From assembly GCF_042477335.2 (NCBI RefSeq), contig NC_091247.1, positions 13,679,001-13,743,000 on the forward strand: 64,000 nt of DNA, in the 5' to 3' direction. Position numbers and translations under genes: made by a program. This document shows positions 1-11,100 of the stretch, piece after piece (positions within the stretch are counted from its first letter, which is position 1; each line of letters begins with the position of its first letter). The stretch comes from Ovis canadensis. Lineage: Eukaryota > Chordata > Mammalia > Artiodactyla > Bovidae. The notes below the pieces were generated by a model. It was not told where the DNA came from and ran no database searches. It worked only from the letters and a program-made list of their open reading frames with translations.

Positions 1-1898
1 CCGCCGACGGGGTCCCCTAGAGCCCCTTTTCTGAGAGAGCAGCGTGGCACTGGAGGGACGCCGTAGACGGTGCTGGCCAAGGCCTCCGCTCCTGTACTCA
101 GTTCAACCCGAGACCGTTTATTCAACCGGCAGTTGTTTGTGTTTGCCAAGGCAGGCGAGGCTGTAACCAGAGCGCATTTGCTAGGCTGGTTCCTGCGCGC
201 TCTCAAGGCGCTTCCAGTGCTCTTTTGGGTGGAAATGTGCCTCTGGGGACACAGAGGGAAATCTTCTAGATCCTTTCCCAGGAATGCTGGGGTGGAAGGG
301 AGAGCCAAGAAACCCGACTTTTACAAGTCGATGTGTTCAGTGCTGAGAAGGTGGTCCTGGGAGCCGTGGAACTAGGAGTGGGAGGTCCGCGGCGGTGGGA
401 AGAGGAAACAAGTTTGTGCGAAAGCCTGGGGAGTGGGGAGTGCTTCAGAGGGGTCATAAGACCTGGGACCAGCTACCGTCGTGGCTGACTCGGGCTCATG
501 CTTGGGTGTGGGGTGAGGGATCTTGAGGAAGGTTAGGGAGGAGATGAGCCAAGAGAGGATGTGGTCTGTTGAGCTCTGTCAACTCCAAGGATCTTGGACC
601 AGATCCTGAACGTAGAGTGGAGCCACCAGAGGATTTTAAGCTGGGTAGGGGACAGCAAAAAGCATCCATGCTGGAAACTTCCCTGTAGCCACTGTGTGGA
701 GGCTGAGTTGGCCAGGGTGGCACTGGAAACAGGCTTAAAGATTGGCAGTGAGGGGTGCATGATGGGAGCAAGGCTTAAGAAAGCAGCGGTGGCTATGGAG
801 AGGAAGAGATGCGTCCCAGAGATACTTTGGAAAGGGAACCTACAGTGTCTGATGAGTTGAGGAGAAGGAGGGGTGGTTGATTTAGGTTTCTAAGCTTGAG
901 GGGCTAGATGAGTGGGGTCATCATTCCCTGAAAAAGAGTGTGTACCAGACGGTCGGCGCAGGGTCACTGGGTGAGTCATCATCCACTTGAAGAAAAGACT
1001 TTCCCTGGTGCTCCCGGGCCAGGCCTTGGGCTGACTTCTGGGACAGGGTAAGCAGATTCTGCTGCTTCCTAGAGGGGCTCCCAGTCCCGTGGTGGTGGAG
1101 GCAGCCACACCAGAAAGTGGGAGGGCGAAGGGGAAACGGAAGGGGAAAGCTTGAGAGAGTGAGGCGTTTGATCTGGGCTTTTCTCTCTTGTTCAAATGAC
1201 ACAGGGCTCCGGAGTCTGAGACTAGCTCCTTACTGAATAGACTGCAAAGCACTAAACCAACAGCACTAACCATTGCTGTTGTCACCTAGTTCAGCTCAGG
1301 GCAAGAAAATGAGAACTCAGAGAAGCTAAACCCTGTGTCCAAGGTCACAAAGCCAGTAAGTGCATACCCATCTATGCTTTCAAGAAACTCTCAAATTTCT
1401 CTACAGCTGGGTTACAGTTTATTCTTCTCAAGAGTCAGACTGGCTAGGGCTTCTCTCTTTGCAAGCTGTGTGACCTTGTGCCAATTACTCTACCTCTCTG
1501 GTCCCCATTTTCCTCATTTGCAAAATGAAGATTAATTGGGACAATCAACAAAAAACACTTAGAGTCTTGCTTGGCAAGTGGTAAGTGCTCATAAATTTGC
1601 CAAATTTTTGCTATTATTATATTTCCCCTGTATTTTATTGAGCAAAGTAATGTTATATACAAATTAAGTGATCATGGTGGAATATTTGAAAAACTCAGAA
1701 AAGCACCAAGAAGAAAGTAAGAAACCACCCACCAGCTCACCTTCCAGGTGGGACTTGGCTGCAGGGGATGGTGAATCCAGACAAAGGGAAATGCACGAGT
1801 GAAGTCCTTCGGAACCGGGTGCGGCGGAGAGGCTGGGGTTTGGATGGCTGGTCTGAGCCTCACCATCCCTTTCCTCCCCTCCCCCCCTTGTGCCACAG
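1..1898 (+). other. LHX6: LHX6 intron upstream of the LIM2 exon
   Basis: The first ~250 bases are fairly CpG-rich. No LIM domain 1 coding sequence (GKNICSSCGLEIL-type) could be found in any frame. Holds an MIR-like fragment near 1280-1350 and a clearer MIR at 1437-1622; otherwise nothing recognised. Confidence 0.7.
1437..1622 (+). repeat. MIR SINE
   Basis: Runs from the tRNA-derived core (GCTGTGTGACCTTGTGCCAATTA) through the CCTCATTTGCAAAATGAAG block to the TTATTATT end, the usual MIR order. Confidence 0.7.
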
Positions 1899-2119
1899 CC
1901 GATTCGGGACCAAGTGCGCTCGGTGCGGCCGACAGATCTACGCCAGCGACTGGGTCCGGCGGGCGCGCGGCAATGCCTACCACCTGGCCTGTTTCGCCTG
2001 CTTCTCGTGCAAGCGCCAGCTATCCACAGGCGAGGAGTTTGGCCTGGTCGAGGAGAAGGTGCTCTGCCGTATTCACTACGACACCATGATCGAGAACCTC
2101 AAGAGGGCCGCGGAGAACG
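1899..2119 (+). CDS. LHX6: LHX6 exon, LIM domain 2
   Basis: Acceptor is a pyrimidine tract ending CCACAG; the donor is GTACCC at 2120. The first base completes a Ser codon and the last base starts a Gly codon. It reads [19 protein letters not shown]... through the second LIM zinc-binding domain to ...ENLKRAAEN. The paired fingers are visible as [14 protein letters not shown] and CRIHYD. LIM domains bind cofactors such as LDB1 (family knowledge). Confidence 0.96.
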
Positions 2120-5100
2120 GTACCCAACCCGCCCCTACCCCTCCCCACCCCCAGCCCTCTCTGACCCGCCACGCCACCTCAGCACCCCAGGGACTGCTCG
2201 CAATTCTCTAGATCCAGGCGCCCCCTTATCACCTGGGGGTAGCATGGGGGTGGGGCTGTGCACGGACCTTGCGCTTCTGGCTCCACCATTTGTTTGCAAG
2301 TCTGAAGTAACACTGATGGTCCTTGCAAATTGTGTTTCCTACTCTGTAAAATGTGGCTAACGATAAGACACCTCAGAGATAGATGAGGCTGATGTTCTGA
2401 AAAGCTGAGAGGCACTCAATGGCCCTAGCCGTTACTCTCATCACCAGCAGCCTACTCCACCTTTGGATAGCTCTGGGTGGCCTGGCGGTTCATCCCCTCT
2501 CCTTTGCTGGAACCAAGCTTGGGCCAGTCGTCCAGAGATGATGCGACCGTCTCCTCCCAACTCCCACCCCAGCAGCCACAAGCCAGAGGTTTGGGGATGG
2601 GGTTTTCATTCTGGACTGGAACTTCAGTTTTGCTTCTGGCTGGTTGTGCTGACCTACAAAGTTGCCTTTTATCTCTGGGCCTCTCCCTAGTGGGGAAATG
2701 GTTATTAGTGAAAGTGAAAGTCACTCAGTTGTGTCCACCTCTTTGCGACTCCATAGATAGTCCATGGAATTCTCCAGGCCAGAATACTGGAGTGGTTAGC
2801 TTTTCCCTTTTCCAGGGGATCTTGGACTAGGAAGACCCCTAAATCTCTTCTGACTTTGATACTGAGATTTTTGAAGACACTTAGATTCAGGGACAGGACC
2901 CAGGTCTTCCCAGGTTTGTAGGGGCTAAGTCATATAGTGTCTGCCCCATCCCCAGTGCCTCTCAGAAAGTGTGGACCACACTACCTCAGTCTCTAGTCAG
3001 AGGACTAGTCAGGAATCCCCAGAGCACTGGCCACAGCACCAGTCAGTCACTCAGTCATGTCTGACTCTGAGACTACATGGACTATAGCCCACCAAACTTG
3101 GTTATCCAAGGAATTTTCCAAGCAAGAATACTGGAGTAGATTGCCATTTCCTACTCTAGGGGATCTTCCTGACCCAGGGGTCGAACCCACATCTCCTGCT
3201 TTGGCAGGTGTATTCCTTACCACTGCGCCACCTGGGAAGCCTTGGCCACAGCAGGGCCGTCACTTTCTCCTGCCAGGATCAGGGCTGAGTGGGTCTGAGT
3301 GGGGAACAAGTGAAGCTGGGGTGCTCTGAATTTACCTGCAAGAAAACTGGGCAGGTCAGTTGTGGAGCTGGGATGGAAGTCCAGGAGTCAGCGTTTCCCC
3401 CACACCATAAACCATCAGTCACTCCAGGTTCCTTCCACATCTGAACCAAACAGGACCCTATAGCCACAGCCTTGCCAGTTACACTCCAGCTCTCATAGCC
3501 AGGCCTGACTCCAGAGTCCTACCATGCAGGGAACCTGAAGGCTTATGACCTCAGATCTCCTTTACTGACCAGCCCTCAGTTTTGGCTACTGCTTTACTTG
3601 TAAAACTTAAACACACACATGTCCATTATAGAAAATTTAGAAAGGATGGCTAAGCAAAAAGGAGAAAATAAAGACCACTCCAAATGCCACCACCCCTCAC
3701 ATCTTAGTGTATGTCTTCCCAGATTTTGTTCTATGTATGTATGTTGGAGTGTTTGTTTTGTTCTTTCTTTCTTTCAGCACACTTTTTCCTAATTAAAAAA
3801 TTATGAATAGTGGTGGAGTTTCTGGAGATTTTAATTTTCTTCTTTGTGCTTATCTGAATTTTCTGAGTTATTGATAAGGAGCATGTATTACCTTTGCATT
3901 CAGAAAAATGAGCTATTAAAAGAAAGGACTATATTTAGTGTGATTTAAAAAGTAACGTTAAGTGGAAAGAGAATAACACATACTCCAGTTAACAAAATTA
4001 AACCTTAGAGAAGGTGATGACATGTGATTGTTGGAAAAACTTGAGAAGCTGCAGTAATTGCACTTCCTCTTCCCAAGCCTTTGGTGTATATCCTTCCAAC
4101 CCTTTTGCTTCCATCCTTTTTTTTTTTTTTTTTTTTTACAAAATTAGGATCACAGTTCTGTAACCTGCCTGCTTCCCATCTCCATCAGTCTTTGGTTTCC
4201 CCAGTATGTCAAGGAGGGAGCCCAAACTGGGATGCTAGAGTCAGCCAGCTTTCAGAATACTAATTGAAAGGTCTTCTCTCTGAATCTCAGTATCCTCCGC
4301 TGTAACACGAAGATGTCACCAATCCTCAGGGTTGTGAGAAGTTCAGGGCACCCCCAAAGAGAAGCGTCTGGTACTGAGCAGATGCTCAGAAGGAGAAGCC
4401 TCTTCCCCAAAAACTGAGTTCAGGGGCTTAGGGCCCTGGAATGCCCGCTCCCAGCCAACCCCGCTCCCGACACTCCCAGGGACCAGCTGCCCCACCCCCG
4501 TCCTTTCCAGGCTGCCACTAGAAGAGATGGGGACGCGTGGTCAGCCGCTTCTGTCGCCCCCAGGGAACGGCCTCACGCTGGAGGGGGCAGTGCCCTCCGA
4601 ACAGGACAGTCAGCCCAAGCCAGCTAAGCGCGCCCGGACGTCGTTCACCGCCGAGCAGTTGCAGGTACCCCGGCTGGCCGCGAGTGGCCGGGTGTGGGCG
4701 GTGCCTCGAAGTGGGCGGGGCTGATAGGGTCTCTTGACTCCTCCCCTCTGCCCGACCCGCGGGTGGCGGGGAGGGGCTGTAGCTGCCTGGGGGCGTGGCC
4801 TCCGGGCCGGAGCCTCTGATTGGGCCGGGGCCTTGGCGACCTCGGCGGTCTCGTGCCTCACCGCCCCGCGGCGCCTGGCAGGTTATGCAGGCGCAGTTCG
4901 CGCAGGACAACAACCCCGACGCGCAGACGCTGCAGAAGCTTGCGGACATGACGGGCCTCAGCCGAAGGGTCATCCAGGTGGGGCCGGGTGGGCGGGGCCT
5001 TCGGGTCTGGGGCGGGGCCTGGGGGCGGGCCCTCGAGCGCGTAGCAGGGCTGCGGGTCCGGGGGGGCACACGTGGCCGCCCTTCCTCAGGTGGCTACGAG

Positions 5101-8100
5101 GCAGTCCCGCCTGGGGTCTCGGAGCGGCGCGTCCAGCCCTTTTCCGCAAGGCTGAGGCTGCTGAGGCTGTCGTTCCAGGTGTGGTTTCAAAACTGCCGAG
5201 CGCGTCATAAAAAGCATACACCGCAGCATCCCGTGCCGCCCTCCGGGGCGCCGCCGTCCCGCCTCCCCTCCGCCCTGTCCGACGACATCCACTACTCCCC
5301 GTTCAGCAGCCCCGAGCGGGCCCGCATGGTCACCCTGCACGGCTACATCGAGAGTAAGTGACCGCGACACTCCGATCGCCCGGCCTGTGGGAGAGCGGGT
5401 ATAGACGAGCGCTCGTGGGTGGCGGAGGCGTGGGAAGTCCTTGCTGCGCCTCGTGAGCGCAGCTGAGGGTTCCTCAGTCCCTCGGACCTAGAGGTGGGGG
5501 AGAGGAGTTAAGTTCCCCAGCTCTGCGCGGTGGAGCTGGACTCTTGGGTAGAGGCAAGCCATTCAAAACGTACTCTCTCAACACCCACTCTGTGCCAGAG
5601 CCGAAGGACTAGGAAAAGAACAAGATGGGTAAAGTCCCTTCCCTGGGGGAGCCTGCGTTCTGGTGGGAGAGACAGGAAACAATACCAGATAGATGAGCCG
5701 TTTGGTTTTCATCCTGGTGATTCCTGTAGTCAGGATTCTGGATGGGAGTGTGTGGAGATGTCGCTTCTTCTCCAGCTGAGACCAGAAGGATGGTAGGAAT
5801 GAGTGAGACACAGGAGAGGGGAAATAGGAGTGCAGGCAGCAGAGGAACCAAGCGTAGGCAGAAAGCGCCTTGGCATGAGTGGGTCACAGAAGAGAGCCAG
5901 GGTGACAGGAGTACCCGCAGCTGAGGCCGAGGGCAGATCACCTGACTTCCTTGAACCTGTTTCCTCATCTGTACACTGGGACACTAATGATGCTATCTCA
6001 CAGGGTGGCGAGCCACTGTGTTCAGTGAGTATTTTTTGAGTGCTCTCTGTGCCCTAAGCACTGGGAAGCCTGTGTGCTAAGTCTCGTCAGTTGTGTCCAA
6101 CTCTTTGCAACCCCATGGACTGTATTCTGCCAGGCTCCGCTATTCACAGGATTCTCCAGGCAAGAATACTGGAGTGGGTTGCTATTTCCTTTTCCAGGGG
6201 ATCTTCTTAACCCAGGGATCGAACCCACATGTCTTGTGTCTCCTGCATTGGCAGCCGGGTTCTCTACTCCTAGCTCCACCTGGGAAACCCCAAGCACTGG
6301 GATACAACAGACCAAAGCCTGTGTGCTCCTGAGGCTCAGGTGGCAGGATGGGGAGGAGGGGAGACAATAAACAAATAAAGGAGGAGGGGTGTGTGTCAGT
6401 GGGGACTAAGCACTGTGGATGAGGGGTGGCAGGTCATGGTGGAGTGATCGAAGAGTGGCAATCTGGGGGAGAGACAGAGAGAGTAGCCTTGTGCGTGTCT
6501 GGAGGATGGGCATTTAGTGAGTTTGCTATTGAATGGGTGCTTATCACAGATTTTCTTTTCCTTTGAGGTTGTCTCTATTGATTGTTTCCTCAAAGCTGGG
6601 CATGACCAGAAAAATAGGTGGTGACAACATACCCACAAGCTCAAACCCTCTCTTCTCTGGGTTCAAGTAAAAGAGAAAGAGGAGGGAGGTCAGAGAGAGC
6701 ACAGCTGTGTCCCGAGCCCCTGCCATGTGCCAGGCACTGTCTCGACAGATGTTTCTAAGCATCACTGTTCTACTGCACAGATGAGGAAACCAATGGTCCA
6801 CAGTAAGTTAGTGGGAGCCAGGATTCTTTAATGATGAAATGTGGGCTTTAGTGTCATACTGTGGGGCTTCAGAGCCCATCTCTGTCACTTACAAGCTGTG
6901 AGACATTGGGCAAATTCTTATTATCCTGGAATACCAGTTTTCTCATCTGTAAAAATGAAGACAATAAGAATCGAATCTCTTTTTTAAAAAGGAGAATACC
7001 TATCTCAAAGCAGTATTGTGAGCATCAGATGAGATCATTGACTTAATGTCTTCAGTATTTAGTAAGTCTGGAAAAGTATTAGCTGCTCTTGTGATGGTAG
7101 TGGTGGCTCTGGTTTGCAGAGCTGCGAATGCAGAATCCTGCCTACTGCACCAGGCTGACAGTTGAAAGTGGCAGTGTCTGCCAGTGTCTCTTTGTTCTGT
7201 TCCGTTTCTGAACCATCTGCTCAGTAGGAGGGACTCTTTTCCTCCTTTCTTTTCTAAACAATGATGTATCAAGCTGCAGAGAGCTCATTGACTCTCTAGT
7301 TCATCTGTTAAAGGTGCCAAGCACCAGGGGCTCTCTAGGTACCAGGAGTCTGGGCCACCAGCCAACGTTTGCTGTGAAGTTGGTAATGGATCTAGGTGAC
7401 GCCACGGAGAGTGGGGCCATGGTCTCCAGAGCTATGTCAGGATTCTGTCCACATAGATTGTTGTCCAAGCCTAAGGACACCTAGAGAAAGGACTGAAATG
7501 CCCTTTCCTTTTCCCCTCAAGGTGAACCCAGCTTGGGGCAGGAGGCATCAAGGGTGTTTGAACGTGCTGCCTCCTATTGCATGACTGAAGGTCCCCTTAG
7601 AAATTTTCTTTGCCATTCACTGAATTCACAGGTTCCTGAGTTTCCCAGAGCCTTCAAGCTTGGGCTTCCCTTGTAGCTCAGTTGGTAAAGAATCTGCCTG
7701 TAGTGCAGGAGACCCGGGTTCGATCCGTGGGTTGGGAAGATCCCCTGGAGAAGGAAATGACAACCCACTCCAGTATCCTTGCTTGGAAAATCTCATGGAC
7801 AGAGGAGCCTGGTGGGCTGCAGTCCATAGGGTCACAAAGATTCAGGCACGACTGAGCGACTAACACTTACTTCAAGCTTGGAATCTCATAAAAAAGCTTT
7901 GGAACTAGACTCCAGAAATGCATACATATGCACATAGTTCTCCACATAATCTCAGGCTGTTCATGGGCCCTTAGAACACCCCATATTAAGAATTCCTCCA
8001 TCTTCCCTAGATGAGGGAACTGTAGCTCAAAAAGGCACAGTGACTTGCCCTGTTATGTATTAATTGCAGGTCTCTGTACAGGGCTCCTTCCCCTGCAACC

Positions 8101-11100
8101 AGAGAGGATGAAGTTCAGAGAAGAGTGAGGCCATAGGCTTCACTGTAGTGGCAAAGAGCTGGAAGCATGAGACTTTTGGGTCAGACCAGGGATGGCCTTA
8201 CCCCTCACTGTTTTAAAATTGGAATAGTGTAGAGATTCATCCAGCAAAATCTTAAAGAGTACCTACTAGATGCATGTCTTATTCTAGGTCCTGGAAATCC
8301 ACAAACATCTAGAATCTAGAGACAGTAAAAAATTCCTGCCCTCATTAGAGGTTGCAGTCTAGCTGGCAAAGACAGATACTGTCAAATAAACAATAAAAGT
8401 ATACAGTAAGGAAGATGATGGTAAATGCTAAGGAGAAAAAATAAAGCTGAGAAGACAGGCAGGGAGGGTAGGGGGTAGGTATAGGTATTGGTGTTGGGTG
8501 GCAGTTGTGAGTAGGGTGGTCAGAGAGAGCATCCTAGAGAAGGTGATATATGAGCACAGAGTCCTCTAGGGGACGGGGGTAAAACCCTGGTGACACCTGG
8601 GAGGTAAGGTACAATGCACCAAGGAAGGACTCGAACGGATGGGGTAGAGCCTTGAATGTAGGAATGTACAGCCTTGGATGTATATATTCATTTCTTTTTC
8701 TCTCTTTTTAAAACTTTTAAACTGTAATATAGTTGATTTACAATGTGTTAATTTCTGCTGGACAGCAAAATGATTCTATTATATATATATATATAAATAT
8801 ATACACACACAGTATTTTTAAATATTCTTTCCCATTATGGTTTGTCAGAGAATGTTGAGTATAGTTCCCTGTGCTATACAGTAGGACCTTGTTTATCCAT
8901 TCTGTAGGTAATAGTTCGCATCTGCTAACCCCAAATTCCCACTCCATTCCTCTCCTACATCCCTGCCTGGTAACCACAAATCTCTTCTCTATATCTGTGA
9001 GTCTGTTTCTGTCTCATAAAAGTTCATTTGTGTCGTATTTTAGATTCCACACATAAGTGGTATCATATGGTGTTTGCCTTTCTCTTTCTGACTGGACTTA
9101 TTATAAGGATCTCTAGGTCTGTTCATGTTGCTGCAAATGGCATTATTTCCTTCCTTTTTATGGCTGAGTAGTATTCATCCGATATAGGTACCACATTTTC
9201 TCTATCCATTCATCTGTCGATGGGCATTTAGGTTGTTGACTTGGCTATTGTGAACATGGGGGATGTACATATTCATTTATGAGTGTTTATCAGTGAGTTA
9301 GATAGTTATTATCAACTACACTTCCCAGGTGGCACAGTTGGTAAAGAATCTATCTGCTAATGCAGGAGACACAAGAGAGGCAGGTTTGATCCCTGGGTCA
9401 GGAAGATTCCCCCAGAGAAGGAAATGGCAACTCCAGGATTCTTGCCTGGAAAATTCCATGGAGAGAGAAGCCCCATGAGCTATAGTCCATGGGGTCGCAA
9501 AGAGTGGGACACAGCTGAACACACACACAACAGTTACCACACGTAGCTTCATTGCTCATAAAGACTTTCAGGGACTTCCCTGGCGGTCCAGTGGCTAGGA
9601 CTCTGTGTTTCCATTGCAGAGGGCACGGGTTTGATCCCTGGTCAGGGAGCTAAGATCCCAGAAGTCAAAAGACTTTCACATAGGGTATTGCAACCAATCC
9701 TATTGAAATTTTGCCCAGGGCCACCCCACTGGTAAGTGGCAGAGGTGAAAATGGCCCCAGGGCTCCAGCCAACCGAGCCCGGGGCTGGTGGGATGCTGCA
9801 GGGAGACTGGGGGATGGGCTCCAAGGCATCCTCTCGTCCACAGGTCAGGTACAGTGTGGGCAGGTGCACTGCCGGCTGCCTTACACCGCGCCCCCAGTCC
9901 ACCTCAAAGCCGATATGGATGGACCACTCTCCAACCGGGGGGAGAAGGTAAATGGAGCCCGGTTGGGTGGGGTGGGTCAGAAACCCCCCCCTCCCCGCCG
10001 GGATTGGGTTTCTGGCAGGATTCTCATCGCTGAGCAGGCACCCTCTGCCCGGTACACTCAGGCCCCCCTGAGCCCCACCACACAGTCCGTTGATCTGGTG
10101 CCAGTGTGTTCGGTGTGTATGGCCAGCCCCCTGGTGGCTCTCCACCACGGCTGGCCTTCTCTTTTTCAGATTTACGGATTTAGTTATTTCACTCAAACGT
10201 TGCGGCTCTGAGAAGGGCTTATATCACACACCACCCTGCCTCCCACCACAGGTTCCTCCTCCCGCTAACTCCTTTGTGTTCCCATCTGTTGCGAGTGAAT
10301 ATCCTGAGCTGGTGGGGCCCAGGGACAGCGGGCCAGCCAGTGGCCCTTGGTCAACTGGTGAGGCCTCCTTTGTGGAACCCGATCTCTGGTTGTCTCAAGC
10401 AGTAGGACTGGACACCCAGAAGGGTGCTTGGACGTCACCCAGTCCAGTGGCTTGAAAGCTCTGTTCTTAAGCCCGGGAACCCACTTGTTTGTTCTTTCTC
10501 GTAATGAAGAATGGAGATGAAACGAGGTCGGTGGGAAGCCACTCTGGATGAAACTGCAGAGGAAGTAGAGCCCCCACCTCCCACTCAGCTCCAGGACAGC
10601 TCGAAGTGAGCCTTGAAAGCCGCTGCTCTCAGACAACCCCTTCTTTTAGAAAATGAGGCCCAGGTAGCTCAAGGTCGCAGGGCCGGAATGAGAACTTGTG
10701 CCTTTATTCGTTCACAAAATCAGTTCTTCAACCATCATTTGCTATGTACAGGTTGTTCCCAGGAGCCCCGAGTCAGTTGCCAGGAGCACAGAGATGAAGG
10801 AAATGTAGTTCCTGCCCTCGAGGAGGCCAACAGTTAGGACACAAGTGTGATTCAACCGTGATGCTGGGGCCAGGGGAGCTGGGGCTGGGGGCACAGCTCA
10901 GGAGAGACACACGCCTGAGCCTCAGGGTTTGGCAGGGAAGACATGAGCTGCCACGGCTCTCAGGGAACCCAGAGTGATTCAGAGCTGCTGGCACACGAGC
11001 CTGGGAGGAATAAGAGTGAGGGGTGGAGCCCTCAGGTTGCCAGGTGGAGGCGCGTCGTGGACTGTGGGGGGTCCTGGAGGTCTCTTTTAGAAGCATCATT

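Larger units (their letters stand above)
2120..4563 (+). other. LHX6: LHX6 intron between the LIM2 and homeodomain exons
   Basis: Contains an MIR tail (about 2330-2420), two Bov-tA-type copies (2707-2826, 3041-3241), an old L1-like 3' end (about 3600-3960), a T-run (4117-4137) and an MIR-like piece (4270-4390). No further exon recognised. Confidence 0.7.
4530..5470. promoter_or_regulatory. LHX6: CpG-dense block over LHX6 homeodomain exons
   Basis: CpG and GGGCGG-type boxes are dense across three exons and the two ~200-base introns between them, against CpG-poor flanks. It has the look of an intragenic CpG island, common in developmental homeobox genes. Whether it drives transcription is not visible. 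Confidence 0.7.
5354..9843 (+). other. LHX6: LHX6 intron, 4.5 kb
   Basis: Carries Bov-tA copies at 6067-6291, 7664-7869 and 9319-9530, a CHR-type SINE at 9571-9671, an MIR at 6850-7075, a minus-strand L1 3' piece at 8690-9275 and L2/MIR-like pieces near 5945-6030, 6700-6790 and 8220-8480. No exon seen. Confidence 0.7.

Noticed and set aside
1768-1898. ATG-started extension of the LIM2 reading frame upstream of 1899
   Set aside because: Passes through a polypyrimidine tract and acceptor; the residues before the CCACAG do not belong to LHX6, so this is intron.
1-1898. Search for the LHX6 LIM domain 1 exon or an alternative first exon
   Set aside because: No matching coding sequence or convincing start context; those exons must lie to the left of the window.
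4518-5069. 183-codon minus-strand open frame across the LHX6 homeodomain exons
   Set aside because: Antisense shadow of GC-rich coding exons and CpG-rich introns; Pro/Arg-rich with no known similarity or splice logic.
7664-7740. tRNA-like A and B box sequences in many places (for example GGTTCGATCC)
   Set aside because: These are tRNA-derived heads of Bov-tA and CHR SINEs, not functional tRNA genes; no full cloverleaf or acceptor stem seen.
9642-10196. 184-codon minus-strand frame across LHX6 exon 9844-9947
   Set aside because: Antisense of a real exon plus SINE sequence.
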